Source: Pipra filicauda
Lineage: Eukaryota; Chordata; Aves; Passeriformes; Pipridae
Length of the DNA stretch: 64,000 nucleotides
Direction: 5' to 3'
Assembly (NCBI RefSeq): GCF_003945595.2
Contig: NW_024104332.1
Location: forward strand, 1,116,001-1,180,000
Translations under genes and position numbers: made by a program
The notes under the pieces: generated by a model
Told to the model about the DNA's origin: nothing
Seen by the model: the letters and a program-made list of their open reading frames with translations, nothing else
The model's database searches: none
Shown here: piece by piece, positions 51,332-64,000 of the stretch
Layout: every line of letters begins with the position of its first letter
Numbering within the stretch: the stretch's first letter is position 1

Positions 51332-52098
51332 GGACTGAGTGGCCACAGTGTTTGTCCCTGAGTGTCACTATTTCATGGAAGAGATGAATTAGGCTCATTT
51401 GGGTTTTGTTTGTGACAGTCCCTGTTACCCAAAGACCACAAGCATGTGCAGGAGTGTTTCTTTGATGCAGATCTAGCCACACTTTTAAGGAGAATCCCCT
51501 GGAGGCTTGCAGTTCACACTTGATGTTGCTTACTAATATTTATTTTCAAATGCAATGTATCAGCTCAAAGAGGAGACTCTTAATATGGAAAAAGTGAATA
51601 CAACACTGGATCTGACCCAGATTTCTGGCCAGAAACTCTGATCAGAGTGAAGTAGCTACCCTGAAGTTCCTGCTCTCCAATTAGGGAGATGTCAGTGAGC
51701 ACACAGCTAAGCAGCAGTCTGGTAAACATAGGGATGTTTTTATTAAACAGCTTTGGGATGCAGAAGTATTTATACTGACCTTGTTTTCCAACTCTTCAGA
51801 GGCCCAAGGAGAAAGCTGGAGGTTCTGTAAGAAGTAAGGCGCCTTCATTATATTGCTTCCCATCTGTCTGGTTAGTTTTTAGGATCTATATGTATTCATC
51901 TCTCAGGGAGCACTGGGGATTTCACAGGCGAGGAAACATGTGAATGAAACTTTATCAGTGAAGTGTCTAAGAGCACCTCCATGTATCAGAGGGACACGGA
52001 CTCAGTGACAGGTCAAGGGGTTGCTGGGAAGTGAGCCAGCTCATGCTGGTTTGGTGCTGTACCATGTAACCTGTCACTGCTGTGTCCAGAGCATGGAT

Positions 52099-52110
52099 GG
52101 GGGGGGGGGG
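52099..52110. repeat. Poly(G) run of 12 bases
   Basis: Twelve guanines in a row lie in intergenic DNA. Its length is likely to be variable or error-prone. Confidence 0.9.
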
Positions 52111-55100
52111 TGTGAGGTGGGACCTCAGGTTGATGTGCAAAGAAATCAAAGCCTTTGGGCTGCATGAGGAAAGAGAGGTGAGATGACCTCTCCCTTTGGT
52201 GTCTGTGACAATAGTTTCCTAAAGACATCGTATATGGTTGTGATCATACGGAGCAGTTGAGAGGACAACAGGCAGAAAGGAATCTGATGGTGGAACCAGT
52301 GAGAGCAAACCCTAAGCCTGGATAAAGGTTATGATTTTCCCAAGCATTTGAGAGACTCATCATTTCCACTTTAAATCTTATGATGACTTAAAGGGATATG
52401 TTTCCCACTTTTCCTTTTCGGTGCCCAGTAAAGCTTCCAGTGGGTTAAAGCAGGAGCACCCACCACATCAGAGTGCCACATGCCCACAGCCACCTGGGGG
52501 GTGTGAGCCAGGTCCCGATGGGATCGGCTGGGCACAGGGCTGTGAGGAGCAACCTGGGCTCCCAAATTCAGCGTGGCACTAAGTGCAGCTTCTTGTGAGA
52601 GGTGAGGTGACACCAGGCTTGATGAGCGAGTGCCTGGTGGTTTGTGTGCACTTTAATGGAACTATTTAATACCTTTTGGAAAATGTAATTAAAAGTGAAA
52701 TCACCCAACTGACATATGGTTTATTGGCTCCCTCTAATTAAAGTCTGCCTGGGAGAAAAGTGCTGCAGCAAGTGCAGGTGGGATCCCAGTGAAATCCTAC
52801 ACCTGAAATGCCTTCCCAGGGCATGTGCAGACCAGGGGAAAGAAAGATGGAATAAAAATAAATAACACTGGCTGCAGGAAATGGGTGAAATGATTTCCTA
52901 ATACACCGAGCTTAATTCTGCACATTGCCTTCACAGTGAATAGAGTGGGGCAGTGCTGCACTCACGAGGTGATGCCCAAGCCGCACTCAGAGCTGGCAAA
53001 CACGAAATGAGTTTTTGCTATCCTTGTACCCCACAGAGGCCCCACGTAGCTGTTTGCCTCTTGCCCTGCCATTGATAGCCTTTCAGGTATATCCTTGTGA
53101 CCTCAGTAAGCTTGGTCAGTCCTGTGCCAATGGAGGAGATCTCTGTGGCGCTTTACCCTGACGTTGGTGTTCGGCAGGTTAAAACACACCCCGATGTCAG
53201 ATATGTTGATGCTGATCCTTCCCTGTACAGGAATGGGGAGGGCATGTCCCTCTGTGCACATTTGGGGCATGTGTGGGAATTGCAAAGCCAGGTGCCTTCC
53301 TTAGGAGGGAAGGCAGCTCTGGATGCCATTGGGACTAGCTTTAAACCTGACAGCAGTTGTGGTGCACACTGTGCAACCTGGGTCAGCTGTCAGGCACCGA
53401 GTAGCATCAGGTCATGTCCACTGAAATCTATTGCTGGAGGCTGTGCTGACATCACTGCCTGTGCTTAGGGCAAGGTCACCTGTCTGCTCAAGGAGCTGCA
53501 GTATTGGCCTTCTTGACCTCTTTTACTGAAGAGCCTTGAAATTAAGGCAACACCTTAGTCCTTTAGAAATAGACTTAAGTATGTTAGGAAGTAGCAACTT
53601 GAAAATTGTATGCATCCCAATCTGTTGCTTTTCCTACTCAAACTGAAAGACATTATATGAGTTTAAAGGAGCAGTGAAACACATGGTGTGGAGCCATACT
53701 TGGGGACATGGAAGTTGTCTCCATCAGCCTTTTCCTCAACACCCTTTACCTATCTGGTCCCATGTGCTGAGGTGTTGCAATAGGGTGTTGGTTGTAGCAT
53801 GTATCAGTAGAACAAACCAATTTCTATTTCAGTATTGCCCTCACAGGTTTTTTTTCCTGCTCTGTCAGTGCCTGGTGTTTCACCTAACACCTCGCTTCAG
53901 ATAACTGATGGAGCATGGAGGACTTCCACTGCTGTTGGAAAACATGGGCTTGCTCAGGTGGCTGCATCATCACTTGGCATGAGTAAAAACCTTGATAAAG
54001 CACAAGACAAGTAAACTTTGTTCCCTGGTTCATGAGTTTCGAGGCAGTGTTGGGATTCACTGATGAGCAGGTGGTTTGTCAGCTCTTAAAGGCTAAGGGA
54101 GTTATTCCAATTGGTACAATGATGGTCTGTGCCCATCTTCTTAGAGGCAAAGCAGTCGTGGCATCTCATCCTCCCGTACCAAGCCACATTCAGCCTTTTC
54201 CATCTCTTTTTCCAGTTCTCTGTGGCCAATTTGCTCTAGACTAAAGCAAACTTTGGAAGGAGGAGACAGCGAGTGAGGGATAGCTCTGCAAAACTGCCGT
54301 AGTAAAGCAGGGAGAGCTTTGCTTGTGCTTGCTGCAGAGCTGGGCTCTTTGGCACCCCCCATTTATTAACCCTTGCTCTCACACCTGTTCTTGTTCTCGC
54401 ACCTCCAGCGCTCCAGAGCCACTTCTTGCACCTCCCACAAGTGCACATGCTTGTGCTCCAAGAGCTCCCTGGATTTCGGACCTGTGTGTGATCAGAATGA
54501 ATTAGACTTGGCTGAGGGATGGGATTATTGCAGACCTGTCACTTCACAGTATGTTCCTGTTACAGCCCACACTCATGTCTGCTAGTATTTTAAAGTAAAC
54601 TTTAATTAGCATCTTCTGAAGAGTGTGAATAAATTGTTTTATTGTTGTTTTGGGTTTGGTTTTGTTTTAAGGCAAAGAGTGTTTACTCACCAAGGACATG
54701 TTTCCAAACTCTTCATCCACGCTAGTCCTGGCTTTTCTGATATGTCACTGTGTATCACTGTGAAGCTCTGCGTGGTGCTGTTGGTGGGAGCAAGGCTCCT
54801 CAGAAGTGGGGTAGGACATACTGTGGAGGCACATGCAAGTGCTGGAGTGTTTTTGAGTCATGTTGGAGCAATGCTATCAGACTCCTGATGGCCATGTGTC
54901 ACCCATTTACTAGCAAACTATTCCAGGGGACTTGCTCCAGGCTAGGTACATCTGTCTGCCTTGGTTTAGTGTAGCAGCTCCTTTACCTGAAGTCTGATGG
55001 GCATGGCTTGGGTTCAGTGACCTCAAAGATCTTAAGTAACTTGTGTCTAACAGTGCTGCAATCCAGCATCACTGAAGACATTCTTCCTTATTGTAAATAA

Positions 55101-58100
55101 CATGTCTGTGGTGCTCTTTGCAAGGGGCACTGGGCATGTTTCCCAGACTTCAGTCCAGAATGAGTGAAGCAGGTGCCTAATGTGGTCCAGAGATCTGCTC
55201 ATAGACAACAAAGGGATGGAAAGGATTTTTTGTACATGGCTGAATTCCTGCAGAATTACTTTACTGCTGAAAATAGGTACACTAATGATGTGTAAAGGTT
55301 TCTACCCATCCAACCCATTTACTGGACTGAATTTGTGAAAGTGGTGGAATAATGGATTGGAAGGGGATGAGCTGCAGACCTGTTTGTCCTCTTTTGTGGA
55401 GAGAGCATTAAGGAAGGGCTAGGAAATCAGGCTGGGGTTGGGGTGTTACCTGTGAGTGCTGACACAGAGTATGATCCCCACCCCATCCCATCTGTTTTTA
55501 AAGGTGGTGTGTGATGTGAGCAAGGTAAACCTGCTCCCTGGAATACCAGAGGCAAAGAGAAGTAAACCAGCAGCAGGGGAAAAAAAGGGTAAATTTAAAG
55601 GCCTGGGTGGTAAGCAAAATTTTTCAGAGGGAAGAAGGTGTTGCCTTGGGTGAGCTGTGAGGACTCCATTGGCTTTTGCATTGCAAGGAAATGTACTTGA
55701 GCAAATGGGCTGGTATGAAGTATTCAGGCACAGAGATTGACTCCTTTTAGTTTCACCCATGCATGGCTTCGGTTCCACCCATCTTGTTTAAACAAACATA
55801 CTTGGTGGGGATGAGGCAAGGAAAATCCTGTTCTCTGCTTGTGTTTGTTCTTCCCTCTGCTCCTCCAGCAGGGACACTCGAAACACAGATGGAGATCAAG
55901 GCGTTAGGTTTTAACAGATCCAAGTCAATTTGATGTGTCCTTAAAAAATCCCACAGTCATTTCCAGTGGCATCCGCAGAGCTGCTAACAGCTGAGTGTGT
56001 GCCCAGTCACTAGTTGCTGCATGTATTAGTTTTCTCATATCAAAACCATTCTTTTCCTGTCATGTGGAGGCTTCCAGTGTGGCTTTTTGGTGGCATCAAC
56101 ACAAGAGCATGTTTAGAAATTACAAAGTGGTGTTATCTGGAGGATCACCATGGGAGCAGCAGGGCGGTGGAAACCAGGTTGTCATCTTGTGCTTCTAAGC
56201 AACTTGTTCCCAGTTTTCTGGTGAGACCTCTGTCAGTGAGTGCCACATAAAAAGGCTCCCTGTAGGTTGTCAAAAAAAGGATACCACCTGAAAATCACAA
56301 CACCCAATTCTCTGACCCATCAGTAGTGAAAATAGGCTACCTGTACAGCTCAGCCCTCAGTCTCTTCCAGCAGTTCTCCAGAAAACACAACCTACTTGGC
56401 AAAGGAGAGCCCTCTGCCTGCTGGGAAGGTCTGGGGAAGAGTTGCCCCCCATTACTTCCTAATAGGGGATGGGGGATGCAAGAGAATTGGCAGCCCATGC
56501 TCTGCTTACCCACCGCTGTGTGGCAGTGTCCTCATTTGCATGAAAATACCTATTTGGTGACTTGCAAAAATAACAAGAGACTTCAAAATTGGAAGGATTA
56601 TTTTTATGCCACTTCTGCTTTATTCCTTTTTTCCTCAATTACCCCAGGGTCTCATAGAATTGATGGTGGGAACAGACCTCAGGACTCACAACTCCTCTTC
56701 AAACCCTGGGGGGTAGGAGCCTCTAGAAGGTGATTCCAATTTCGCTTTTCTATTGTTTTTGTGTTCAGGAATGATTCTTTGTACTCCTTGGCATTGCTAC
56801 TGGAGGAGAAAGGGGTTTTCTGTGGCCATGACCTCCCCAGCTGTGGAAGAGCTGTACCAGATCCAAGCCCTGCAGGAAGGGTGGGAATGTCCAACCCATG
56901 CCAAGTCCATAGGGAAAACTGTTTCTTTGAAGAAGAGTTTACTTCCTTTCTTCTGTGGCTTATTCTACCAAAATTGAAGAGAGAGAATTCAGAAGTTATT
57001 AACATCAATTATCAGTATAAAGGATTATAAGGGACTGATCTCTGATTGGGAAGCTCTGATGCACATTCCCAGTCTTTCCTATTGTTTTACCCTTCTTCTG
57101 ACTCACCTGGTCTGGTTGCTATGTCTTGCTCCATTCTGGGGGAAGCAGAGCACTCAACATGTTGCTCACCTCTCCTGTGACCTCTCCAATGCCGCACCTT
57201 TGTTGGATGACAGCAACAAAAACAGTGCAGAGAATTCCCAAAAGGGTGAGGACTCCTTAATCCCTTCAGAAAACCAACCTGATACTTTGTGGGTGGGTCC
57301 CAGCTAGTCTCAGAGTAAATTAACATCTCCTTCCTCATCCACAGCTCTCTGCCTTTCTGATCACACTAAATGCAAGTGCCAATCCCAGGTGCCTTTGGCC
57401 CATCTGCCTCCTTGTTTGCAAAGGTAGTGCTTCATGGGAACAAGGGTCTCACCCTCTTAAAATCCAGATGTTTTCTCTTTTCCTAGTTCCACATATGGCT
57501 ATCTAATCCATGGGTCAAGGTGCCTGCCTAGCAGCCAGCAAGAGTACCCTCATTGCCACTAGCTTAGATTACTTGACAGTTTTGCTTCCTCTTCAATGAC
57601 CTCCCTCAATGTTTTCCATAACTCTGTTTCTCTTTGGGCTGAATCCTTCATCTCTTTATTTAGCATCTTTCTTCCATCCTGTATTTTGTACAGATGCATC
57701 ACCATGGTACCAAGGCTCCCTGTGGTCAGTATTAGGCATTAATCATTGAAATGTTGGAGAATTTGCTTCCATTTTTGCAGGAACAGGCTAAAAGAAGTCA
57801 ATTTTCCATGTTAGGTGATAGTTTGCGGGTGAGACTGGACTCACAGACCCATCCTTTCCACTTGGGTCTTTGAGAAACACACGTTCCATGTGGCAGACTC
57901 CAGTCCTTGTGTTAAGAAATCTTGATGTTTTCCCTGGATTTGTAAGGTTGTGATTTATCAAGCAAGAACATAGCAAACCAACATCTTGTTCCACATCTTC
58001 ACCACAGGGATGATTCATATGGGCTGCTTGTGGCATCTGACACTGCATTTTGGCTGTTCTTCTGGAAAGAGTGAGCCCTTTGTGGATATCTGGTCATTAG

Positions 58101-61100
58101 ATTATGAATTTTGTTTGCTCCCACCTGAACTTAATTCAGGCTCGGTGCCACACATCTTCATTAATCCTCTTAGCCCTGATTTAGTTGCACCCTCTCACCT
58201 GAAAGCAAGGAATTTGATAATGCAGCGATGAAATGAGCTGCAGAGATCTGACATTCAAACTCAGACAAACAAAACTCTCTCGACTTGCTTGGAGAAAACC
58301 CACATCAATTACACTGTCAGATTTATTTACCTTGCACGGTCCTGAACCATCCCAAGGCTGGGACATGTGCTGTCAGTGTCTGGGGCAATGCCTCTGTGGT
58401 TAAGGATGTGCCCTGGTTGCTGGGATGGACCAGGAGCACAGCACACAGAGGGGTGTCCGTGGGCTTAATGAGACTGTGGGAATGCTAAGGAGCAAAGCCT
58501 CCAAGAGGCAAATGCCACAAAATCTGATTGAGTTCAGTAAGGCACATACTGTAAGCTTGGGCTTGCTGGAAAAAAAAATGAGGAAAGGAAAAAAAGAAGG
58601 AACCTGCTGGAAAGAAGTTTCCAGAGTTCCTGCATTCCTGTGCCATGAGAGCAGTGCAGCCCAGAAATGCTCACTTTGTTTGGTTTTCCCCAGCATTTGC
58701 TTCTTGCTCAGGGCCAGCAATTTGCACTGTACAGCAGAGTTCTCTCCAGTTCCTGCTTAGACTGGAGTAAGCTGGGGGTGGCTGGCTGTGTGCCTGTGCA
58801 GGGAGCGCAGGGAAGGCTCAAGCCCTGGGCTTGTGACACCCATTGCTCATCTCTTTTCCCAGAGCTCTGGTGTGTCCCTTCCCTGAGCTCAGAAACCTGC
58901 CATCACAGCCTCCAGAGCCCTCTGTGCCGAGGCCAGCAAGCAGTGGATAAGGAGGGCATTGTTGGGCTGTTGTCTACCTCGGCACGTTCGATGGGGAGAA
59001 CTAAAGCAGACACAGGAGAAGATTAGGTGTCAGAAAGTGTCTAATTATGGCTTATGAAATTACCAGCTTAGTGGCTTATGGATGGAAATGTACAGAGGAA
59101 GCCTGTATCAGTGCAGCCTCCAGCTGTTCCCTGAAAGCCTGGTCTCCAGAGAAAAGGGAAGGGAGCAAGCCCACCAGAACAGTCCTCAGTGGCTGTGGAA
59201 GATGCAGACAGTCCAGATCCCATCGTGTCTGGTTCCTTGAGAGCAGCACGTGCCCCATGTTTCAAAACAGCACATCTCCTGGAGGACAGGAAAAGGCACA
59301 CTGCTATTCCCTACACAGATTCCCTCTGCCCACTCTCGGCTCCATGGAGCACACGGTGGGGATCGATGCTGTTCTTCCCATGGCCACAGTGCTCGAGGGC
59401 TGTGCCTACATGTACAGTGCTCCAAGTATTTCAGAGAGAGGCCTTTACCCCTCCAAATTTGATGGCTTAATGGTTTTGGTTTGGTTACTGTTTAATGATA
59501 CATAATGACTTAATACTTCTCACTTTTACGGTTTTCCATGAAATGCAGGGATGACAGTAAATGCATTTTGCTTTCAGCTTTGAGCCCAGTAAGTTTTACA
59601 GTACAGCAGCTGTATGTTTGTAGCCTGTAGGGCAAAGCCTGACCCCAGAGCTGTCTCCTAAGGCATGGCAAGGCCAAGGTGTGAGTCCCCAGTAGGTCAT
59701 TACCTGCTTCTCCAATGATATTGGAGATTCTGACAGATTTTGTGTGCATATGAAATGCATAAACACAAATAGGAAATCATCAGGGTTTTTACCAGCAATG
59801 CCTTTCAGCCTTTCAGAATAAGTGTTTCAGTGAAACTTCAGTGCAACAACAGGAAAACTAGGACAACTTTTTTTTAAACTTTCTACAAGGTAGCCAAAAT
59901 CTGTCGTTTAATAACATGCTGGCTGCATACTTATCTCTCAGAGATCCTGTAAGACTTCCTCTTGGTAACTAATGTCCCATCTCTGGTACGTTGTATTCAC
60001 CTTCCTGACTGTTCAGAAGCCAATGCTGCTGCCCAGTCTGAGGGCCAAACCTTGGATCAGCTCACACCAGTGCCATACGGACCATACGTGCAATGGCTTT
60101 TCCTCATAGTGACTCATAAAAATAGGTGTGCCCTCAATTTCTTTTGGAGCACTTAACTGGAATAACTCAAGTGGAATGGGAACGCCTTATACCTTGCCTT
60201 GTGTACTTGTACTGGTCTTGCCAGAGCACTGGTGGAGACCCAGAGTTTTAGTCCTACCATAGAGAGATTCTGGGCACAAAGTTGCATGGGGAGTTGTTCA
60301 AACGGGGTTAAGTTTTATGGGAAACAGTGTTTGGTCATTTTGTGTTTTAGAATGGATTGCGAGGGATGTGTATCCCTGGGCTTCAAATCTTTATCCTTTG
60401 ATTTCTTTACCTGTGCAAACCTGATGAGAGTTTTACTCAGCTTTTCTATGCCATTTCCTGTAATGCCTTAATTTTGTAACCAAGATGAAGTTCTCTTGGA
60501 GAAAATCCTTGAGCTGCTACAGCAGGTACATAGCCTGGACCACTACCAACCCTCACAGTAATCAGTCAGAAAATCTTAGTAACTTTGAAAGCAACTGAAA
60601 TACAGCTTGTCAGATTTATGGTGCAGCTTCCTCTTTTCCTTTGGTGCAAAGTTGTAGGGTTTTTCCACTAAAAATTACCTTTTCATGTGCACATCTGCTT
60701 TCCACCCCAAATCTTGGTATTTATATATCACACTACTGACAACCAAGCTGCTCTGGCTGAAAACCAAAGAATTTTTGTGCAAAATAACATTAGTTTGTCC
60801 CATGGGAACTGTGGTTTTCTCTACCTTCTGCTTCCATTCTCCTTTCTGGACCAAATTTTGTTGCAACCTGCAGCTCCCGGGATGTGCTCCCAGCTTTCCC
60901 AGACAGAAAGAGTGGGTGTGCTAAGCTAGGAAAGTCGTTAACTTTTGAGGTCTTATGAATTTGGGTGAAAAAACTTAGGCTACAAAATAAAAATTTGAAA
61001 ACATAAAAACCTCAGGGACAAAAACTGAAGCCCAGTGACACATATTTGAGTCATGACATTTCACTGAAAAGTATTTTTCTCCTGTGTAAAATTCTGATAA

Positions 61101-61618
61101 AACCAGAATTGCACATCAACACTTTCTGGAGGAAAATACCTTTTCTTCCTATTTTCATCCAGTCTATTCCTATAAAAAGAAAGAGGTTTCCACTGTAGTT
61201 GGCTTATGTGGGATTTTAACAACCCAGCCGAATGTATCAGAAACCTTCAAAGTGTTTCATAGAAAAGTTGTATTGAATTTCATAACGTTTGTCCAGCGTC
61301 CTGAAAGCTGGGGAAGTATTTTGATACCTGAAAAGTTTGCCTGCAGAATCGCTGTGTCAGATGTGTAGCTGGCTGGAATCAGTGCAACTCCACTGACTGG
61401 GGTGCTGCAGTGATTTACAGCGTCGGGCGAGTGTTGCGTGGTGGTTCGAGCTCAGTTTGCCCCTGTACAGTCACCAAAATTGGGGGCTCCTCCATGCACC
61501 CCAGCTTCTGCTGCTTTCTTTTATCAACACAGGGAAAGTGGTATGATGTGGCTGAAACTTTTTACAGAGGTATGTTTGTTCTCCCTGAAGGGATAGTACT
61601 TTAGGGTTTTTTTGTGCC

Positions 61619-61669
61619 TTTTTTTTTTTTTTTAAGTTTAACTTTTTAAATTTTTTTTTTTTTTTTTTT
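61619..61669. repeat. Poly(T) runs (15 and 19 bases)
   Basis: Two long T runs are separated by AAGTTTAACTTTTTAAA. No retroposon body was recognised to the right on the minus strand, so they are listed as low-complexity sequence and not as a retrogene tail. Confidence 0.85.
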
Positions 61670-63673
61670 ATTTAGCTTTCTCCACAGTAGTGATTTTCTG
61701 GTATTAACTGATTTTGTGAATTATAGCAACTCTGCTGACATACTGAGAACTGAGTGTATGCTAGTCCCATCTGAGGAAAAAATGGGCTTTTTTCAATTAC
61801 AAAGTTCTTCTTGGAGTCAGAAAACAACGCGTTCAGCTATGCCAATCCATGGAAATCACTGGTTGTGTTTATCCAGCAATTAAAGGGGGATTACAGCTGC
61901 CTCAGAGCTCGGCATCCCGTCCCCTCCCCTGCACACACCAGGAGCCTCAAAGCCACATTGTTCCCTGTAGCCATCAACGCCAGCCCGGGGACAAGGCGGG
62001 TCGTGAAGATGGGAAAGGGTAGGTTCTGCCAGGGAGTGGGATTAAAAAAAGAATAAATAACAAAAACAAAGGAAAAAGGGTGGGGGAAGGAATGATAGTT
62101 ATGTTTTCTTCTTCCGAAGGTGTTTTCTGTGTCCATCCTTGGTGCAGGGCAGCAGGAAGGGAAATATCTCTTCCAAACACACCCTGGCAATCTTCTTTCA
62201 GGGGATGTTGTGGAAGGTGCTGGGCAAGAACATGGGCAGAGGTTGTCCCTTGCCCTGAAAGCACTGACTTAGCGTGAAGGACTGTGTTTGGAGGTGGCAT
62301 CCTGGGGGCCAAGGCTCCTGCTCTGCTTACAGGTCTGGCCAAACCCTCGGAGCGGGGCTGGGGTGAATCACAGAGGTGAATACGTGTCTCTTTGAGCAGG
62401 ATCCCTCAGGCTCTGTGAGGCAGGACGGCCACCAGCGAAGCTGGATTCCTGCTCCCCATGGAAACAGCCTCCCGTAGCGCCCATCCCTGCCCAGACAGCC
62501 CTAATCCTCCCTCTGCGGTCACCCTGAGAAGCCTCCAGCTCTCTTATCAGCAAGGATCTTTTTTTGGCAAATATTTACGAGAGGCTGCTTTGCGGAAGAG
62601 GCAGTGAGCCAGGGCGGGTGGCAGGGGCCCGCGCTGAGGAGAAAGTCCTGGCAGGGACGGGACAGGGGTTATAGTGTGGCCGTGGGGTCCCTGCAGTATG
62701 TCCCCTGTCGCCCTCCTGTGTTGGGGTGACCTGGCTGTGCTTCCACAGGTTCCAGAGGGAAGCAGAGGAGGAGGCCTGGGTGCTAGGGACAAGGACACAA
62801 TGCACGCATGGTGCCACCAAGTTTGGACAGAGCAACTCCAAGTGTGGGACTGTGGGAAAAGCTTGAGCAACCAGCAAGAGATGATCCTGCCAGCAGTGTC
62901 TTGGACAGACCAGCAGGAGCCTAAGTGAATCACGAGGCACTTCCTGCCCAGCCCCTCTATCCACGGGAGGTGCATGTTGGTACAGATCCAGCCCCCAGAG
63001 CTCCATTTATCTGAGGATATATTTATCCATTTATCAGATCTGTGTAGCCAGTTTTGGAACTGAAATTCATATCAAAACCTGTGCTCACCCCACCCACAGC
63101 GCACACGAGGTTTGGGCAATCTCTGCAAAGAACATAGAGATCTTCAAAGGAATTGAAAAGGGACACACCACCACTAATAAAACCCCCACCCCAAAGCCCC
63201 AAAACCAAGATTTGGGCAAGTAATGAGTCCTGTCCCTGCTTTTGATTTGACCTTGGTCGTGGCCACAGATGCACCAAACTTCGGTGCCTCACTTCTAAAG
63301 ATGACAGCACCTAGGGCCATGAATGCCTGTGCATACAGCTGTAAGCTTACTTTTTCTTTCTTTTCCCTCTGCAGCCATGCAGCCAGTCATTCCTTATGAA
63401 GGAAAGGTGAATGTGAAAGCTCAAGAAGCTTTGTTACCCTGCCAGTGTGTAAAATAAATGGGGACCTGAGAAGCATTGAGCTGGAAGAAATAATCAGCCT
63501 CAGTGATAACATCCCACTCCCTGGACAGGCAGCATCAAGAGCATCTGTGGAAATGAGTTGATGTTCTATAGTCCATTACAGTAAGTAAATGATATCTGGA
63601 GCCCTTTGCGGCATTTGTTGGCTTTTTACATCTCCCTCTATTGCTCTTCCTCATTGTGCAAGCTGGCCAGTGG

Positions 63674-64000
63674 AATCATAGAATCATAAAATCAACCGGG
63701 TTGGAAAAGACCTCTGAGATCATCAAGTCCAACCCTTGATCCAACACTGCTGTGGTTACCAGACCATGGCACTGATGCCACATCCAGCCTCATCTTAAAA
63801 ACCTCCAGGGATGGTGAATCCACCACCTCCCTGGGCAGCCCATTCCAATGGCTGATTACTCTCTCTGTAAACAATTTTTTCCTAATATTCAACTTAAACC
63901 TCTCCTGGTTAAAGCTTAAGACCGTGCCCTCTTGTCCTACTACTGGTTGCCTGGGAGAAGAGACCAACCCCCACCTGGCTACAACCTCCTGTCAGGGAGT
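63674..64000 (-). mobile_element. CR1 LINE, 3' part with end of ORF2, antisense, cut by the window edge
   Basis: The left end has the reversed CR1 tail AATCATAGAATCATAAAATC, then 'gggttggaaaagacctctga', 'atcatcaagtccaacccttg' and 'ctccctgggcagcccattcc', and at the right 'ccacctggctacaacctcct'. Read on the minus strand it keeps an open frame (63692-63967) with the typical C-terminus of a CR1 ORF2 protein, RFKLNIRKKLFTERVISHWN followed by LPREVVDSPSLEVFKMRLD. This is the conserved tail after the reverse transcriptase domain. The element continues past the window; only its 3' end is seen, so I cannot say whether it is long or truncated. Confidence 0.94.

Larger units (their letters stand above)
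44766..63673. other. Intergenic region, third part; no protein gene seen
   Basis: This is about 19 kb without a recognisable protein. Many open frames of 60-150 codons occur on both strands, as expected in moderately GC-rich DNA, and none shows a known motif. It contains short tandem duplications (45677-45720, 49575-49638, 51293-51331), G and T homopolymers, an A-rich AAAAC stretch (45184-45220), homeodomain-type TAATTA motifs in a conserved-looking stretch at 52650-52750, and three segments with strong splice-site matches at both ends (45924-46032, 48183-48488, 63375-63580). ERBB4 is expected further right by conserved gene order, but none of its exons was seen. Confidence 0.65.

Noticed and set aside
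56650..56710. Possible CR1 remnant (TCATAGAATTGATGGTGGGA)
   Set aside because: A short match to the reversed CR1 start followed by unrelated sequence; could be chance or a very old relic.
59047..59505. 152-codon open frame on the + strand
   Set aside because: The composition looks random, several overlapping frames are equally open on both strands, and no motif or splice structure supports it.
61619..61669. Poly(T) runs read as the tail of a minus-strand retrogene
   Set aside because: No coding or retroposon body is visible to the right of the runs, so they are left as low-complexity sequence.
30111..64000. Search for ERBB4 exons expected from conserved gene order
   Set aside because: No receptor, furin-like or kinase sequence was found in any frame; ERBB4 must lie beyond the window if the order holds.

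Overview
This is a vertebrate nuclear-genome window, almost certainly from a bird. It holds the 3' half of one protein gene, IKZF2 (Helios), on the + strand, followed by about 34 kb of DNA without a recognisable protein gene. The evidence for a bird is the set of 5'-truncated CR1 LINE copies ending in the typical (ATTCTATG)n tail, the absence of Alu, B1 or L1 sequence, and an IKZF2 protein that differs only lightly from the mammalian one as I remember it. One CR1 copy (44405-44765) is of a type I associate with passerines or other neognaths; I cannot name the species.

Layout. 1-6572 is the end of an intron. 6573-6710 is the exon for DNA-binding zinc finger 4. 6711-14279 is an intron with two CR1 fragments. 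14280-14423 is a linker exon. 14424-20054 is an intron with a (TG)n microsatellite. 20055-20779 is the last coding exon, with the conserved linker and the two C-terminal dimerisation zinc fingers. 20780 to about 30110 is a 9.3 kb 3' UTR ending at overlapping AATAAA signals (30086-30097). Earlier exons, the start codon, fingers 1-3 and the promoter lie to the left of the window. The three coding pieces give 335 residues, matching residues 192-526 of a 526-residue Helios.

30111-64000 looks intergenic. Known vertebrate gene order places ERBB4 beyond IKZF2 in this direction, across a large gene desert, but no ERBB4 exon was recognised. The region holds four antisense CR1 pieces, short tandem repeats, homopolymer runs, several stretches that look like conserved regulatory elements, and a series of + strand segments with good splice-site matches at both ends that could be exons of an undescribed non-coding transcript.

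No operon, CRISPR array, defence system or other new multi-gene system is present. The main open questions are the possible downstream lncRNA, the 3' UTR processing of IKZF2, and the candidate enhancers. Everything rests on reading the sequence; no alignment or search was run.
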